From a virus, in IMG/VR virus record IMGVR_UViG_3300026521_000291, positions 1 through 48,322 of that record: 48,322 bases of DNA. One strand, written 5' to 3'. The position numbers were made by a program, and so were the translations under genes. A model generated the notes under the pieces. That model searched no databases and was not told the DNA's origin. It saw nothing but the letters and a program-made list of their open reading frames with translations. This document shows, piece after piece, positions 24,207 to 33,785 of the stretch (positions are counted from its first letter, which is position 1; each line of letters starts with the position of its first letter).

Positions 24207-25553
24207 ATGAAAATTACAACTTTTTATGAAACAGACTATGTTGATGCTGCATCATATGATAATTTAAGAAAAATAGCTAGTGTTGCAGATGGGTTAAAAA
24301 ATTCTGGAAGAAAAGTAATTCATACAATTATACAAAAAAATATAAATAGTGATGTAAAGGTTAGTAGGTTACAATCTACAATTTCAGAATTTACAGACTA
24401 TTTACATGGTGAAGATAATCTTAGTGATGTAATCGTTAATATGGCTAGAAGATGGATTGGAACTAACCAATTACCATTACTAAAGGATGAAGGAAATTTT
24501 GGAAAAAGATTTAAACCTAAAGCATCAGCAAATAGATATATATTTACAAGAAAAGAAAATTATGTAGATAAACTTTTTATAAATGATGATTATCCAATTT
24601 TATTGCACCAAACATTTGAAGATATGAACATAGAACCAAGATTTTTTGTTCCAATACTTCCAGTTTTATTAATTAATGGATCTAGGGATGCTGTTAGTAC
24701 TGGATTTTATCAAAATATATTACCTCGTGGTTTAAATGAAATTATCAAAATGACTGAAAATTATATTAAAACCAATAAATATAAAATTCCTGATCCATCT
24801 TGGGCTGGATTCAATGGTAGCATATCAAGTGATAAAATTCCAAATAAATGGAATATTTATGGGAAGTTTACAAAAACATCTGCATACAGTTTAACAATAA
24901 CAGAAGTTCCTATTGGTTATAATTTAGCATCTTATAAAGATTTTTTAAATAATTTAGAGGATAAGAAAATTATCCAAAGCTATACAGATAAATCAAATAA
25001 TGAAAAATTTAATTATATAGTAAAGGTTAATAGAAAATTCTTTACTGATTATGATAATGATTTAAAAATTTTAAAAGTTCTTGGTTTAGAAAAATCATAT
25101 ACAGAGCATTTTAATGTAATGTCATCTGAAAATAGAATCTTAGAATATACCTCACCAGAACAAGTATTTGAAGAATATGTAAAAATAAGAGAAGAATTTT
25201 ATATAAAAAGAAAACAATATCTAATAGAAAAAATAACCCAAGATATTAAAATTGCTGCATCTAAATTTCTTTTCATTAAAGGAATAGTAAATGATTCTAT
25301 TAAAATAAAAAATACACCAAAAGCTGATGTAGAAAATCAATTGGATAATACACCAGGTATTATTCAAAAAGATAAATCATATAGTTATTTGTTAAATATG
25401 CCCATTCAAAATTTGACAAAAGAATTAATGAATAAAATATTAAATGATATTAAAGAATTAAAAAGTTATTTAGAAGATATTAATAATAAATCTGTTCAAA
25501 ATATGTGGTTAGATGATATTAAAGAATTTAAAAAAGCTATTAAAGCTAAATAA
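24207..25553 (+). CDS. 52: DNA topoisomerase II medium subunit (T4 gp52-type)
   Basis: A 448-residue GyrA/ParC-type subunit, close to T4 gp52 (442). The start is DAASYDNLRKIASVADGLKN, matching the conserved DGLKxxxRK region. The catalytic tyrosine is Y111 in ASANRYIF. The tower and coiled-coil regions follow (VFEEYVKIREEFYIKRKQYL). It lacks a GyrA C-terminal wrapping domain, as in T4. It partners the large subunit at 20864 for DNA cleavage and strand passage. AAGGATAT precedes the ATG. Confidence 0.95.
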   Translation: MKITTFYETDYVDAASYDNLRKIASVADGLKNSGRKVIHTIIQKNINSDVKVSRLQSTISEFTDYLHGEDNLSDVIVNMARRWIGTNQLPLLKDEGNFGKRFKPKASANRYIFTRKENYVDKLFINDDYPILLHQTFEDMNIEPRFFVPILPVLLINGSRDAVSTGFYQNILPRGLNEIIKMTENYIKTNKYKIPDPSWAGFNGSISSDKIPNKWNIYGKFTKTSAYSLTITEVPIGYNLASYKDFLNNLEDKKIIQSYTDKSNNEKFNYIVKVNRKFFTDYDNDLKILKVLGLEKSYTEHFNVMSSENRILEYTSPEQVFEEYVKIREEFYIKRKQYLIEKITQDIKIAASKFLFIKGIVNDSIKIKNTPKADVENQLDNTPGIIQKDKSYSYLLNMPIQNLTKELMNKILNDIKELKSYLEDINNKSVQNMWLDDIKEFKKAIKAK

Positions 25554-25578
25554 ATCAAAATAAAGTTAAGGTAGTTGC

Positions 25579-25869
25579 ATGAAACAAACACCAATTCAAA
25601 AAATCGGAAGTTCTGTATTATTTATATGCAGAACTAACATAGAAAATGATGGCAAAGATAGCTCATATGTTGAGGATAATTGTGAACTTTATGATAAAGT
25701 TCGATTGATAGTAATAGGAAAAGATGATTTATCACTATCAAATCAAAAAATTATAATTAAAAAATTTATGGATAAATTTAACATAACGTCAAAAGATATA
25801 AAAAATTTGATGTTCTTGCAACACAGTTCTGATGAATCAGATATAGATCTTGATGATATACCATTTTAA
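25579..25869 (+). CDS. Hypothetical protein, 96 residues
   Basis: Not recognised. AAGG lies about 8 bases before the ATG, 25 bases after the topoisomerase stop, so it is probably the last gene of that unit. It has a beta-like core (GSSVLFICRTN; YDKVRLIVIGKDDL), then a helix (NQKIIIKKFMDKFN) and an acidic tail (DESDIDLDDIPF) that ends in a hydrophobic motif. Such tails are typical of partner-binding peptides, including clamp- and SSB-binding proteins. Confidence 0.6.
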   Translation: MKQTPIQKIGSSVLFICRTNIENDGKDSSYVEDNCELYDKVRLIVIGKDDLSLSNQKIIIKKFMDKFNITSKDIKNLMFLQHSSDESDIDLDDIPF

Positions 25870-25946
25870 TTATTCCTCCAATATTCCTCCAATTCTCAAC
25901 ACCATACAAAACCCATACAAAAATTTCATTATCTTAAATATATATT

Positions 25947-25960
25947 AAATAATCTTATAA
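25947..25960 (+). promoter_or_regulatory. Partial promoter-like element, copy H
   Basis: AAATAATCTTATAA keeps the left half of the recurrent element 20 bases before the terminase small subunit gene. It may drive the packaging/head cluster. Confidence 0.5.
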
Positions 25961-25979
25961 ACATAATAATGGGGCAATA

Positions 25980-26576
25980 ATGGATAATATAATTGAAGCA
26001 GAGATTGAAAATGGTTACGATGAGGTGAATGAAATCACCAAAAGTGGGGGGTGCCCTCCAAGTTCTGATATGGAATATTCTAATGTTTCAGAAATGACTA
26101 AACAATTACAGGAACAAACATCAAAATTAGTTTCTGATCAGTCATTGCCTGAAAAGGAAATTATTGGACAAGTAAGTACCACAGAAATGGTTATAGATCT
26201 TGCGTTAGCTACTTTAGCTAGACAGGCATCGGTTAAATTAGTTAAATTAGAAGAATTTCTTGGAAGTGTTGAAGATAGATTATTTAAAAAAGAAACTTTA
26301 GATGAATTAACTAAAGCTGATCTTATGAATTTATATACATCAACTAGAATGATGAGAACAGATGCATTTAGAATGCTTAAAGAAATAAGAAAGGAATCTG
26401 ACTTTAATAATTTAGAAGCAACACTATTAAGTATGCATTCTAAAGAAGAATTAAATACAGCTAATGCTGATGGAAATAAAATGAAAGGTCTTTTAGAAAG
26501 TCTAATTATGAATGGCGACTTTCTAAATCAAGCACAACAACAACAAAGAAAAAATTTAGGAGTAAATGATGAGTAA
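25980..26576 (+). CDS. Terminase small subunit (gp16-like, by position)
   Basis: A 198-residue, mostly helical protein at the head of the packaging cluster, one small gene before the large terminase. Residues about 60-160 contain helices (TTEMVIDLALATLARQASVK, EFLGSVEDRLFKKETLDELT) consistent with the coiled-coil core of T4-type small terminases, which form rings that regulate the motor. The identification rests on position and helical content, not a diagnostic motif. GGGGC precedes the ATG. Confidence 0.65.
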   Translation: MDNIIEAEIENGYDEVNEITKSGGCPPSSDMEYSNVSEMTKQLQEQTSKLVSDQSLPEKEIIGQVSTTEMVIDLALATLARQASVKLVKLEEFLGSVEDRLFKKETLDELTKADLMNLYTSTRMMRTDAFRMLKEIRKESDFNNLEATLLSMHSKEELNTANADGNKMKGLLESLIMNGDFLNQAQQQQRKNLGVNDE

Positions 26577-26859
26577 ATATAAAGCGGTTAAAATATTAGA
26601 AGATAGAATTATAGTAGAGAAATTATCAGAAGTAGATGAAAAAAAGATGACACCACAAGATAAAAGAGACGCTAAAATGTATGCAAAAACACAAACATTC
26701 AAAAAAGCAAAAAGATTAAAAGCAATGTGTATGGATAAACATGGTGAACAAATTAAAAAATCTAATGGTAAATTAACTTGTGGATCAGATGGTAAAGTTA
26801 AAAAAGGTATGGATAAAGTTACTAAAAAAGCTATGATTAAAGCAAGAAAAAAACATTAA
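26569..26859 (+). CDS. Lys-rich small protein between terminase subunits
   Basis: A 96-residue strongly basic protein starting at the second of two adjacent in-frame ATGs; AGGAG is 6 bases before 26569 but only 3 before 26566. It overlaps the previous gene by 8 bases. The C-terminal half is Lys-rich (KVKKGMDKVTKKAMIKARKK) around one cysteine pair (MCMDK; LTCGS). It probably binds DNA or RNA or packs with DNA. No family recognised. Confidence 0.65.
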   Translation: MSKYKAVKILEDRIIVEKLSEVDEKKMTPQDKRDAKMYAKTQTFKKAKRLKAMCMDKHGEQIKKSNGKLTCGSDGKVKKGMDKVTKKAMIKARKKH

Positions 26860-26908
26860 ATACCAAAAATAAAAAATAAAAAATAAATTGAAGGTAATTT
26901 AATAAAAA

Positions 26909-28732
26909 ATGAAACTAAATAATGATGAATTGACTTCATTAGATAATGTAGATTTAAAACATTTATACGATCTATATGCAAAATCTAATGGTTATACAGA
27001 AACTCCTCCAACTATTGATGAGTTTATATCAGATCCATATTATTTAGGAGATTCTTTAAATAATGGAGATGCTGTATTTCCATATTGGAAAGATATATTA
27101 ATAAATATATACCCAACACCATTTTATGAAACAAATAGATATAAACTAATTGTTCTTAGTGGAGCTACAGGTATTGGTAAATCAACAGTAAGTAGTATTA
27201 TATTTTTGTATGATTTAGCTAGATTATTGTGTATGGAAGAACCACAACTAACATTCAAACTACCAAAATCGGCAAAAATATTTTTTACTTTAACAAATTC
27301 TACTTTAGAAAATGTTGAGGAAATAAACTATGATCCGATAATTAATTTTATTAGACAGAGTCCATTTTTTAGATCAAAATTTGATAACACCAAATCTAAA
27401 ACATCAATGTTTGTAAAAAATATTGATATTAATATGGTTTCTAGAAAAAGATCTTTAGTTGGTAAAAATGTGTACTCAGCATCATCAGATGAAATTAATC
27501 AAGAAGTGACACATGGTGGTTCAAAGGGTATAGTTACTGAAATGTATAATAGGATTAATTCCCGTTTTTTATTGAAAGGAAACTCCTGGCCAGGTCATTA
27601 TACACTCATATCTTCAGCAACAACAGAAAGTTCATTAATACAAACAATAATAGATAATGCACAAGAAAAAGAAGATGAATCATTTAATAAAGATGATATA
27701 TTAATAGTTAGTGCACCAAGATTTGAAATTCTTAAACATAAAATGGATTATTCAGGAAAAACATTTAAAATTTTTATTGGTGATTACCAATCTGATCCAT
27801 TCTTTATTAATTCAGAATCAGAAGAAAAAAGAGCAAAACAATTAGATGAAACAAAAATATATAAAGTCCCATTAGAACACCTTGGTGAATTTGAAAGTGA
27901 TATATATGCTGGGATTAGAGATGTTCTTGGTTTAGCTGTTAGTGATGTTAGAACATTTATACCATTTAAAGATAAAATCAAGCAAAGCCTACAACTTTCT
28001 AGAATTTGTGAATTAGATGAAATAATATTAGATTCTGATGCTAAATTAATAGATTTTTTTAATAAAGATACTTTAGATTCTTTTAAACCTGGTTCACAAA
28101 AAGTAATTGGTTTGGATATCGCATATAGTGGAGATAGATATGGGCTAGCTATGGTTCATATTCATGATGTAATTCAAAACGGAAGTTTAACCGAACAAGT
28201 TTATTGGGTTGATTTTGCTGTTGGAATAAAAGCACCAAAAGGAAAGCAATTACAACTCTCACAAATTAGAGAATTTATAATAGAATTAAGATCAATGGGA
28301 ATTGGTATAGAATGGGTTACCGCCGATTCATTCCAATCTACTGATACCCTACAATTATTAGCAAAACAAGGAATTAATACCAAAATGAATTCTGTAGATA
28401 GAAAAAAAGATGCATATCATAATATGCGATCTGCTATTATGGAAAATAGATTGAAAATGCCTTATAATAAAATATTGTATAAAGAATTAGTTTTTCTTAA
28501 AGAAGATGAAAAGAAAATAGATCACCCGGAATTCTTTCCGGATGGAACAATAGGATCTAAAGATATTTCCGATGCTGTATGTTCAGCATTATGGATAGCT
28601 CAAAATGAATTAGAATATAATCCATATCTAAGCAATGATTTTATTGATGAGATGAATGAAATGATAGATGATTTAAGACCAGAAGAAACTATATTTGGAA
28701 GAGGTGTTACAGGAAGATATGTTGAGAACTAA
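26909..28732 (+). CDS. 17: Terminase large subunit (gp17-like)
   Basis: A 607-residue packaging motor, the same size class as T4 gp17 (610). The ATPase domain has Walker A SGATGIGKST (84-93) and a downstream SSDEIN acidic motif. The C-terminal RNase H-type nuclease begins at VIGLDIAYSGDRYG, with further acidic residues in VTADSF and KDISDAV. The nearest GAAGG is about 14 bases before the ATG, longer than usual, and no better start is visible. Its end overlaps the glycosyltransferase by 14 bases. Confidence 0.93.
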   Translation: MKLNNDELTSLDNVDLKHLYDLYAKSNGYTETPPTIDEFISDPYYLGDSLNNGDAVFPYWKDILINIYPTPFYETNRYKLIVLSGATGIGKSTVSSIIFLYDLARLLCMEEPQLTFKLPKSAKIFFTLTNSTLENVEEINYDPIINFIRQSPFFRSKFDNTKSKTSMFVKNIDINMVSRKRSLVGKNVYSASSDEINQEVTHGGSKGIVTEMYNRINSRFLLKGNSWPGHYTLISSATTESSLIQTIIDNAQEKEDESFNKDDILIVSAPRFEILKHKMDYSGKTFKIFIGDYQSDPFFINSESEEKRAKQLDETKIYKVPLEHLGEFESDIYAGIRDVLGLAVSDVRTFIPFKDKIKQSLQLSRICELDEIILDSDAKLIDFFNKDTLDSFKPGSQKVIGLDIAYSGDRYGLAMVHIHDVIQNGSLTEQVYWVDFAVGIKAPKGKQLQLSQIREFIIELRSMGIGIEWVTADSFQSTDTLQLLAKQGINTKMNSVDRKKDAYHNMRSAIMENRLKMPYNKILYKELVFLKEDEKKIDHPEFFPDGTIGSKDISDAVCSALWIAQNELEYNPYLSNDFIDEMNEMIDDLRPEETIFGRGVTGRYVEN

Positions 28733-29513
28733 ATTAATAATAACATCATTGCCAGATAAAAATAAAATACCAACAGAAATAAAAAATGCTTGGAATGATA
28801 TGCTTAAAAATAATAAAAATTATGAATTAAGAGTGTTTGATAATAATGATTTAGAATATATAATGAAAAATGAATTTCCAGAATATAAAAAATACTGGGA
28901 TCAAATCAGAACAGAATATTATGTAGCCAAGGTTGATTTATTTAGAGTTTTATATATTTATAAATATGGTGGCATTTGGTTAGATGCAAAAATTGTTTTA
29001 AAAAGAAAATTAAATTCTATGGGTGATAATTTTCTTTTTGCTAGAGATAAAAGATGTGTTAGAAATATTAATAGCAATGCTGGGAATGTTGGTTCTGTTT
29101 CTAATGCAGCATTCGGTTTTACAAAAAATCACATATTTTTAAAATTATGTATAGAATATATAACTAAAAGATTAGATAATTATAAAAAGTGGTATAGTAT
29201 AATACCAGCAGATATGATTCCAAGAGGTCGAACTCAAATTTTAAATGTTACTGGACCAGGTGTTTTTAGGGATGTATTATGCAACAATAAAAACATCATA
29301 AAAAATAATAATATAAATTTATATCAACAATACAGTGATGCAATAGTTTGGAGCGTATTTGAACCACATATAAAGGTATTTTGGAATTTAAAAAGATATC
29401 ACCGAAAGATATTAGATATAGAAACTGATTATGATGATCTTCCATTACTTTATGGTATCGAATATAATTCTCATAATTCTTATAATTCTTATAATTCCTA
29501 TAAATTACAATAA
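28719..29513 (+). CDS. Glycosyltransferase (sugar-binding DXD type)
   Basis: A 264-residue protein with the glycosyltransferase sugar-binding region: LIITSLPDKNKIPTEIKNAW, KVDLFRVLYIYKYGGIWLD, with the acidic motif WLDAK in place of a DXD. Such enzymes transfer sugars from nucleotide donors to glycans or proteins. I chose the ATG at 28719, with AGGA 4 bases upstream, over the in-frame TTG at 28695. It overlaps terminase by 14 bases and precedes the portal. It may glycosylate a virion protein or alter a host glycan. The C-terminus has Asn-Ser-Tyr repeats. Confidence 0.85.
   Translation: MLRTKLIITSLPDKNKIPTEIKNAWNDMLKNNKNYELRVFDNNDLEYIMKNEFPEYKKYWDQIRTEYYVAKVDLFRVLYIYKYGGIWLDAKIVLKRKLNSMGDNFLFARDKRCVRNINSNAGNVGSVSNAAFGFTKNHIFLKLCIEYITKRLDNYKKWYSIIPADMIPRGRTQILNVTGPGVFRDVLCNNKNIIKNNNINLYQQYSDAIVWSVFEPHIKVFWNLKRYHRKILDIETDYDDLPLLYGIEYNSHNSYNSYNSYKLQ
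29466..29501 (+). repeat. Coding 9-bp array (NSY)
   Basis: Four 9-bp AATTCTTAT-type units encode Asn-Ser-His and Asn-Ser-Tyr tripeptides just before the end of the glycosyltransferase. Confidence 0.9.
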
Positions 29514-29556
29514 TTTGTTTATATTAAATATAAACAATACAATAAAAGGCAAATAA

Positions 29557-31044
29557 ATGGCAATATTTAAAAATTTATCAGATAATTTTAAAGAATTAAC
29601 TACACAATTATTTGGTGGTTGGACTGCACAAACAGATCCTGCTTTAATGTCTCAAATGCAATTAAATGCATCCAATGATAAAAAAACTATTAATTCACAA
29701 TTGATTACTAAATTTTTTGAAATATCATCTACTAAAAGTGGTATTATAAAAGATATAGATTCTATAAAGGAATTTTATTTTAGTCAATTAATAATTAATA
29801 GAATATTAGATGATGCACTTAATCCAACTGGAAATGATAATAGATTATTTAAAGCTATAATCTATAATAAAAATGGCGAAATAGATGAATCTGCTACTAA
29901 TTTATTAGATGAATTCGTAGATGAGTTTAATTTACAAAAAATGATAATTGATATAGCTAGTGATTTATTATTTTATGGAGAATATTATCTTAGATTAGAT
30001 GTTAATTCAATTAATGATGAAAATTTTTCAAAAAAAGGAATTATAAATATTCATGATGATGTAGAAATGGAAAATGTAATTCCAATTTTTAGAGATAGTG
30101 ATGTTAGTTATTACCTAAAATTAAACAAGAAAAAAATCGAAACTATTAGTCCAAGTAGTTTAGTTTATTTTAGTTTACCAAGTTCTAGAATAAGAATAAA
30201 AATAGATGGATTAGATGATAAAATAGCTTATCTTAGAATGGGGAAAAGTGTATTATATCCAGTATATGGTTTACTAAAAGAATTAAAATTTTTAGAAAAT
30301 ATTATTCCAATCAATTTTATAAATAATGCTTCTGCTACTAAATTAGTTAGTGTAACAGTTCCTAGCACAACTAAACCAATGGAAGCACAAAAAATAGCAA
30401 AAACATTTGAAGGTATGATTAATAATACCTTAAGAAGCAATTCATCTGGAAAAACAGATGATGAAGTATTAAGTGAATTACAAAACAGTTTAGGTAATGT
30501 TAAAGTAATTCCAAATTTTGGTGATAAAGGAGAATTAAATTCTGAAGATTTTAATTCTGAAGATAAATTTGAAGACATCCAAGAAAAAGTTGGTGATTTA
30601 AGAAAAATGATTTTAACAACTATTGGTATTCCTTCGTCTATTATTGACGAAGAAGGTTTAAAATCTGATGTTATAAAAGATCATGTAAGATATACAAAAA
30701 AATTAAAATCAATTCAATTTGCATTAAAAGAAGGTTTGCAAAGAATTTTTATAGTTCATTTAATTAATAATGGATTTGATAATTTCATAAAGGAAGATAT
30801 AAAAGTTCAATTTTTAAATGTTTTAAATACTGATGATTTAGAAAAGTTAGAATTTTTAGATTTAACTGTTTCTATGTTAGATAATTTTAAATCATTTGTA
30901 GAAGATTTTGAAGACAATGATAAAATTAAAATTAATATGCCAGAATATATTAAATTTATGAATGCACAATTTGAATCAAATGCTGGTTTTCAAATTTTTG
31001 AATTAAAAGATGAAGATGAACAGAATTCTGACGGAGGTTATTAA
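29557..31044 (+). CDS. 20: Portal vertex protein (gp20-like)
   Basis: A 495-residue protein at the portal position, close to T4 gp20 (524). The sequence has the T4-portal pattern. FYFSQLIINRILDDALNP lies near residue 70. A beta-rich clip region (SPSSLVYFSLPSSRIRIKID) follows, then a helical core (NIIPINFINNASATKLVS) and a DLRKMILTTIGIPSSIIDEE segment. Twelve copies are expected to form the DNA channel and bind terminase. AAAGG precedes the ATG. Its stop overlaps the next start by one base. Confidence 0.88.
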   Translation: MAIFKNLSDNFKELTTQLFGGWTAQTDPALMSQMQLNASNDKKTINSQLITKFFEISSTKSGIIKDIDSIKEFYFSQLIINRILDDALNPTGNDNRLFKAIIYNKNGEIDESATNLLDEFVDEFNLQKMIIDIASDLLFYGEYYLRLDVNSINDENFSKKGIINIHDDVEMENVIPIFRDSDVSYYLKLNKKKIETISPSSLVYFSLPSSRIRIKIDGLDDKIAYLRMGKSVLYPVYGLLKELKFLENIIPINFINNASATKLVSVTVPSTTKPMEAQKIAKTFEGMINNTLRSNSSGKTDDEVLSELQNSLGNVKVIPNFGDKGELNSEDFNSEDKFEDIQEKVGDLRKMILTTIGIPSSIIDEEGLKSDVIKDHVRYTKKLKSIQFALKEGLQRIFIVHLINNGFDNFIKEDIKVQFLNVLNTDDLEKLEFLDLTVSMLDNFKSFVEDFEDNDKIKINMPEYIKFMNAQFESNAGFQIFELKDEDEQNSDGGY

Positions 31045-31748
31045 TGAAATTCAAAACACAGGTCGATAAAATACAATATGATCTTTTAAATTTAAATGAA
31101 GGCGCTATTAGAAAAAGACTCTTCATTAAATCTAAAAAAATAGATAGAAAAAAATCTAAATTAATGAGAGATCATTGGAGAAGAAATAAAGCTAATATAT
31201 CAAAGGGTATAAAAAAATGGCATAAATCTACACAAGGTAAAAGATTTCATAGAGCTCTCGGTCGTTTTAATGCTCTAAGAGAAGGGGCGTTTTTACAATA
31301 TCATTATTATAATGAACAAACACCTAAAGAAGTTAATATAAGCATAGATGATGTTAACAATGCATTATTAAGTTTATCCAGCATAGAAACTCATCTATTT
31401 TTAGAATTACAATACTATGAGGCAAACTCTGAAGCATTAAGTGAATTTTTATCAATAATTTATCAATTTGTTGATGATTCATCATTTTTAAAGGAATCTT
31501 TATTAGAAAGTTATATTAGTGGTTCAATAAGCGGAGAAGATTATATATTATTAAATGATATTATCCAATTTTTTCAAGATCCAAAAGCATATATGTATGA
31601 AAAAAGAACTATTATGGGACTAAGCAATGATGAAAATTCTCAAGATTCAGAGTCATTAAAAGAGCAATTAAATTATATAAAAAATATAGATTTAATGGAA
31701 GATAGTAATATAATTTATGAAAAATTAGATGAATTATTAGAAAAATAG
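31044..31748 (+). CDS. Putative prohead core protein
   Basis: A 234-residue protein whose ATG overlaps the portal stop. Its position between portal and protease equals that of T4 prohead-core genes 67 and 68. Residues about 20-75 are highly basic (KRLFIKSKKIDRKKSKLMRD; GIKKWHKSTQGKRFHRALGR), and the rest is acidic and helical. This charge pattern suits an internal scaffold or DNA-contacting core protein. The assignment is by position. Confidence 0.6.
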   Translation: MKFKTQVDKIQYDLLNLNEGAIRKRLFIKSKKIDRKKSKLMRDHWRRNKANISKGIKKWHKSTQGKRFHRALGRFNALREGAFLQYHYYNEQTPKEVNISIDDVNNALLSLSSIETHLFLELQYYEANSEALSEFLSIIYQFVDDSSFLKESLLESYISGSISGEDYILLNDIIQFFQDPKAYMYEKRTIMGLSNDENSQDSESLKEQLNYIKNIDLMEDSNIIYEKLDELLEK

Positions 31749-31802
31749 TGTTTAATTATTATTATTAAATAATTATAAGAGAAAATATACAGAGGATATC
31801 AT

Positions 31803-33785
31803 ATGAAAGATTTAATATATGAAGATGTTGGTTTTTCGCCAACATCAATCATATCAGAAGGTAAATCATTAAAAGAAGGAGTACTTGCAATAGTAGAGGG
31901 TCCATCTTTTTTTAATGATGGATATTCGAGAAATGGAAGATTCTATCCAGCAAAATTATGGGAAAATGCTTTATCAAAACCTGAAACTAAAACGAGAATT
32001 GAAAGAGGATTGATGTTTGGGTGTATTGGACACCCAAAAGATTATACTTTAGATGAACTTTTAGAAAGTGGAAAAGTATCTCATAAAGTTACTAGTATTA
32101 AAATTGATAAAAACACCGGTGAAGGAATAGCTACTTATGAAGTTCTTGATACACCTAGTGGAAGAATTCTAAATACAATACTAAGAAGTGGTTCTAAAAT
32201 GCATGTTAGTACTAGAGCGTTTGGTGGTTTTACAAATGAAACCAAACAACATGGTGGGAAAACATATAAAATATTAGACGAAAATAATTTCGATTTAGAA
32301 AGTATAGATTTTGTTATAGAACCTGGTTTTTTGGCAGCAAACCCTTCACTAAAAGAATCTATTCAAGAAGATTTAGAAGAGCTGAAAGAAGATCCTGCAC
32401 ATATAGAATGTATTGGTGGTGTATGTGATTTATTTGAAGAAAATTCAAAAATAAATGAAGAAATAGAAAATGATGAACTAGAAAATAAAGATCGGTTAAA
32501 GGAAGAAGATATTAAAAAAGATAATAAAGAACCATTTAAAGTTAATAATAAATTAAAAGAAAATTTAAAAGATTTAGACAAAGAATCATTAATTGGTATT
32601 ATTGAAAATATAACTGAAGAAAACAATACATTATATAATCAATTAGACAATAATTCAAATAATGATAATTCAAATAATGATAACAATTCAGATAATGATA
32701 ACAATTCAGATAATGATAATAATTCAGATAATAATTCAGATAAACTTAAGAAAAATTATGTATCTTATGTTGAATTATTTTCAAAACTAATCAAATTTAA
32801 TAATGATTTTGCCGATGAATACAGTAAATTAATCGAATTCCTAGATAGAGATAATATTATAGAAGATAGTGAAATTAAAATAATTGAAGATATTTGTAAA
32901 AAAATTATTGAAACTGAAGGTATAGATGATTCTATAAAACAAGTTGGGCAAAAAATAATAAATTTAAATTATTCTAAAGTTAATAAAGTTAATAAAGATA
33001 ATAAAGATAATAAAGATAATAAAGATAATGAAGATAATGCTAAAGATGAAAATAATATTGAATCATTTGAATTTTCCGATTTTGTATATGAAATGATTAA
33101 TTCAACTAAAAATAATTATAATGAATTATATAAAAATATTCAATTAAAATTAAATCTTAAAGAAAAGCAAATACAGCAATTAAAAAATGCAACTATAATA
33201 TTAACAGAAAGACTTTCCAATGAAGATTCTACTACAGAAAAAGTAGTAGAAAAAATTGTAGAAAAGGTAGTTGAAGTTCCAGTAGAAAAAATTGTCGAGA
33301 AGATTGTGGAAGTTCCTGTAGAAAAAATTGTCGAAAAGGTTGTTGAGAAGATAGTAGAAGTTCCTGATGAATCAATTAAAGAAGATTTAGCTATTTTAAT
33401 TAAAGATAAAGCAGATTTAAATGAAGAATTAAGAGAACAGCAAAAAATTATTTTAGATACTAAAGAACAATTAGAAACATTGAAAATCGAATTAGATGAA
33501 AAAATACAAGATAAAAATGTTGAGATAAACAAACTCAAAGAAATAAATAATAAAAGTTTAAAAAATGAACACAATTATTTAGTAGAATATTTATCGGCAG
33601 TTTATAAAGTAGATAAAGATATAGTAGAATCTGAATTATCTAAAAATAGCGATATAAATATAGTTAAAGAAACTCTTAAAAAGACTAATAAACTATTAAG
33701 AAGAAACAGACCAGTGGATGTTCCAAATCATGAATATAAACCAAGAAATGAAAGAGCATCCTTTATGGAAAGTATAATTCAATAA
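31803..33785 (+). CDS. 21: Prohead protease-scaffold fusion (gp21 + gp22-like)
   Basis: A 660-residue protein. Residues about 1-190 match T4 gp21-type prohead proteases: VEGPSFFNDGYSRNGRFYP, FGCIGHPKD (His candidate), KMHVSTRAFGGF (Ser candidate) and FVIEPGFLAANPS. The rest is acidic, Asn/Asp-repeat linker (about 280-320 and 395-415), then a Glu/Lys/Val repeat (about 478-525) and a coiled coil. This resembles a scaffolding protein. T4 keeps protease and scaffold separate. The C-terminus is SFMESIIQ. AGAGG precedes the ATG. Possible internal scaffold starts were not resolved. Confidence 0.85.
   Translation: MKDLIYEDVGFSPTSIISEGKSLKEGVLAIVEGPSFFNDGYSRNGRFYPAKLWENALSKPETKTRIERGLMFGCIGHPKDYTLDELLESGKVSHKVTSIKIDKNTGEGIATYEVLDTPSGRILNTILRSGSKMHVSTRAFGGFTNETKQHGGKTYKILDENNFDLESIDFVIEPGFLAANPSLKESIQEDLEELKEDPAHIECIGGVCDLFEENSKINEEIENDELENKDRLKEEDIKKDNKEPFKVNNKLKENLKDLDKESLIGIIENITEENNTLYNQLDNNSNNDNSNNDNNSDNDNNSDNDNNSDNNSDKLKKNYVSYVELFSKLIKFNNDFADEYSKLIEFLDRDNIIEDSEIKIIEDICKKIIETEGIDDSIKQVGQKIINLNYSKVNKVNKDNKDNKDNKDNEDNAKDENNIESFEFSDFVYEMINSTKNNYNELYKNIQLKLNLKEKQIQQLKNATIILTERLSNEDSTTEKVVEKIVEKVVEVPVEKIVEKIVEVPVEKIVEKVVEKIVEVPDESIKEDLAILIKDKADLNEELREQQKIILDTKEQLETLKIELDEKIQDKNVEINKLKEINNKSLKNEHNYLVEYLSAVYKVDKDIVESELSKNSDINIVKETLKKTNKLLRRNRPVDVPNHEYKPRNERASFMESIIQ
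32651..32744 (+). repeat. Coding 18-bp array (Asn/Ser/Asp linker)
   Basis: Imperfect 18-bp units such as AATTCAGATAATGATAAC encode Asn-Ser-Asp-Asn-Asp linkers within the protease-scaffold fusion. Confidence 0.88.
32982..33038 (+). repeat. Coding 9-bp array (NKD)
   Basis: Seven or so AATAAAGAT-type units encode Asn-Lys-Asp tripeptides in the linker of the protease-scaffold fusion. Confidence 0.88.
33233..33367 (+). repeat. Coding repeat (EKVVEKIVEVP)
   Basis: Repeated segments encode EKIVEKIVEVPVEK-type motifs. Codons vary more than in the Asn/Asp arrays, which suggests an older repeat kept by selection for a helical or coiled structure. Confidence 0.85.
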
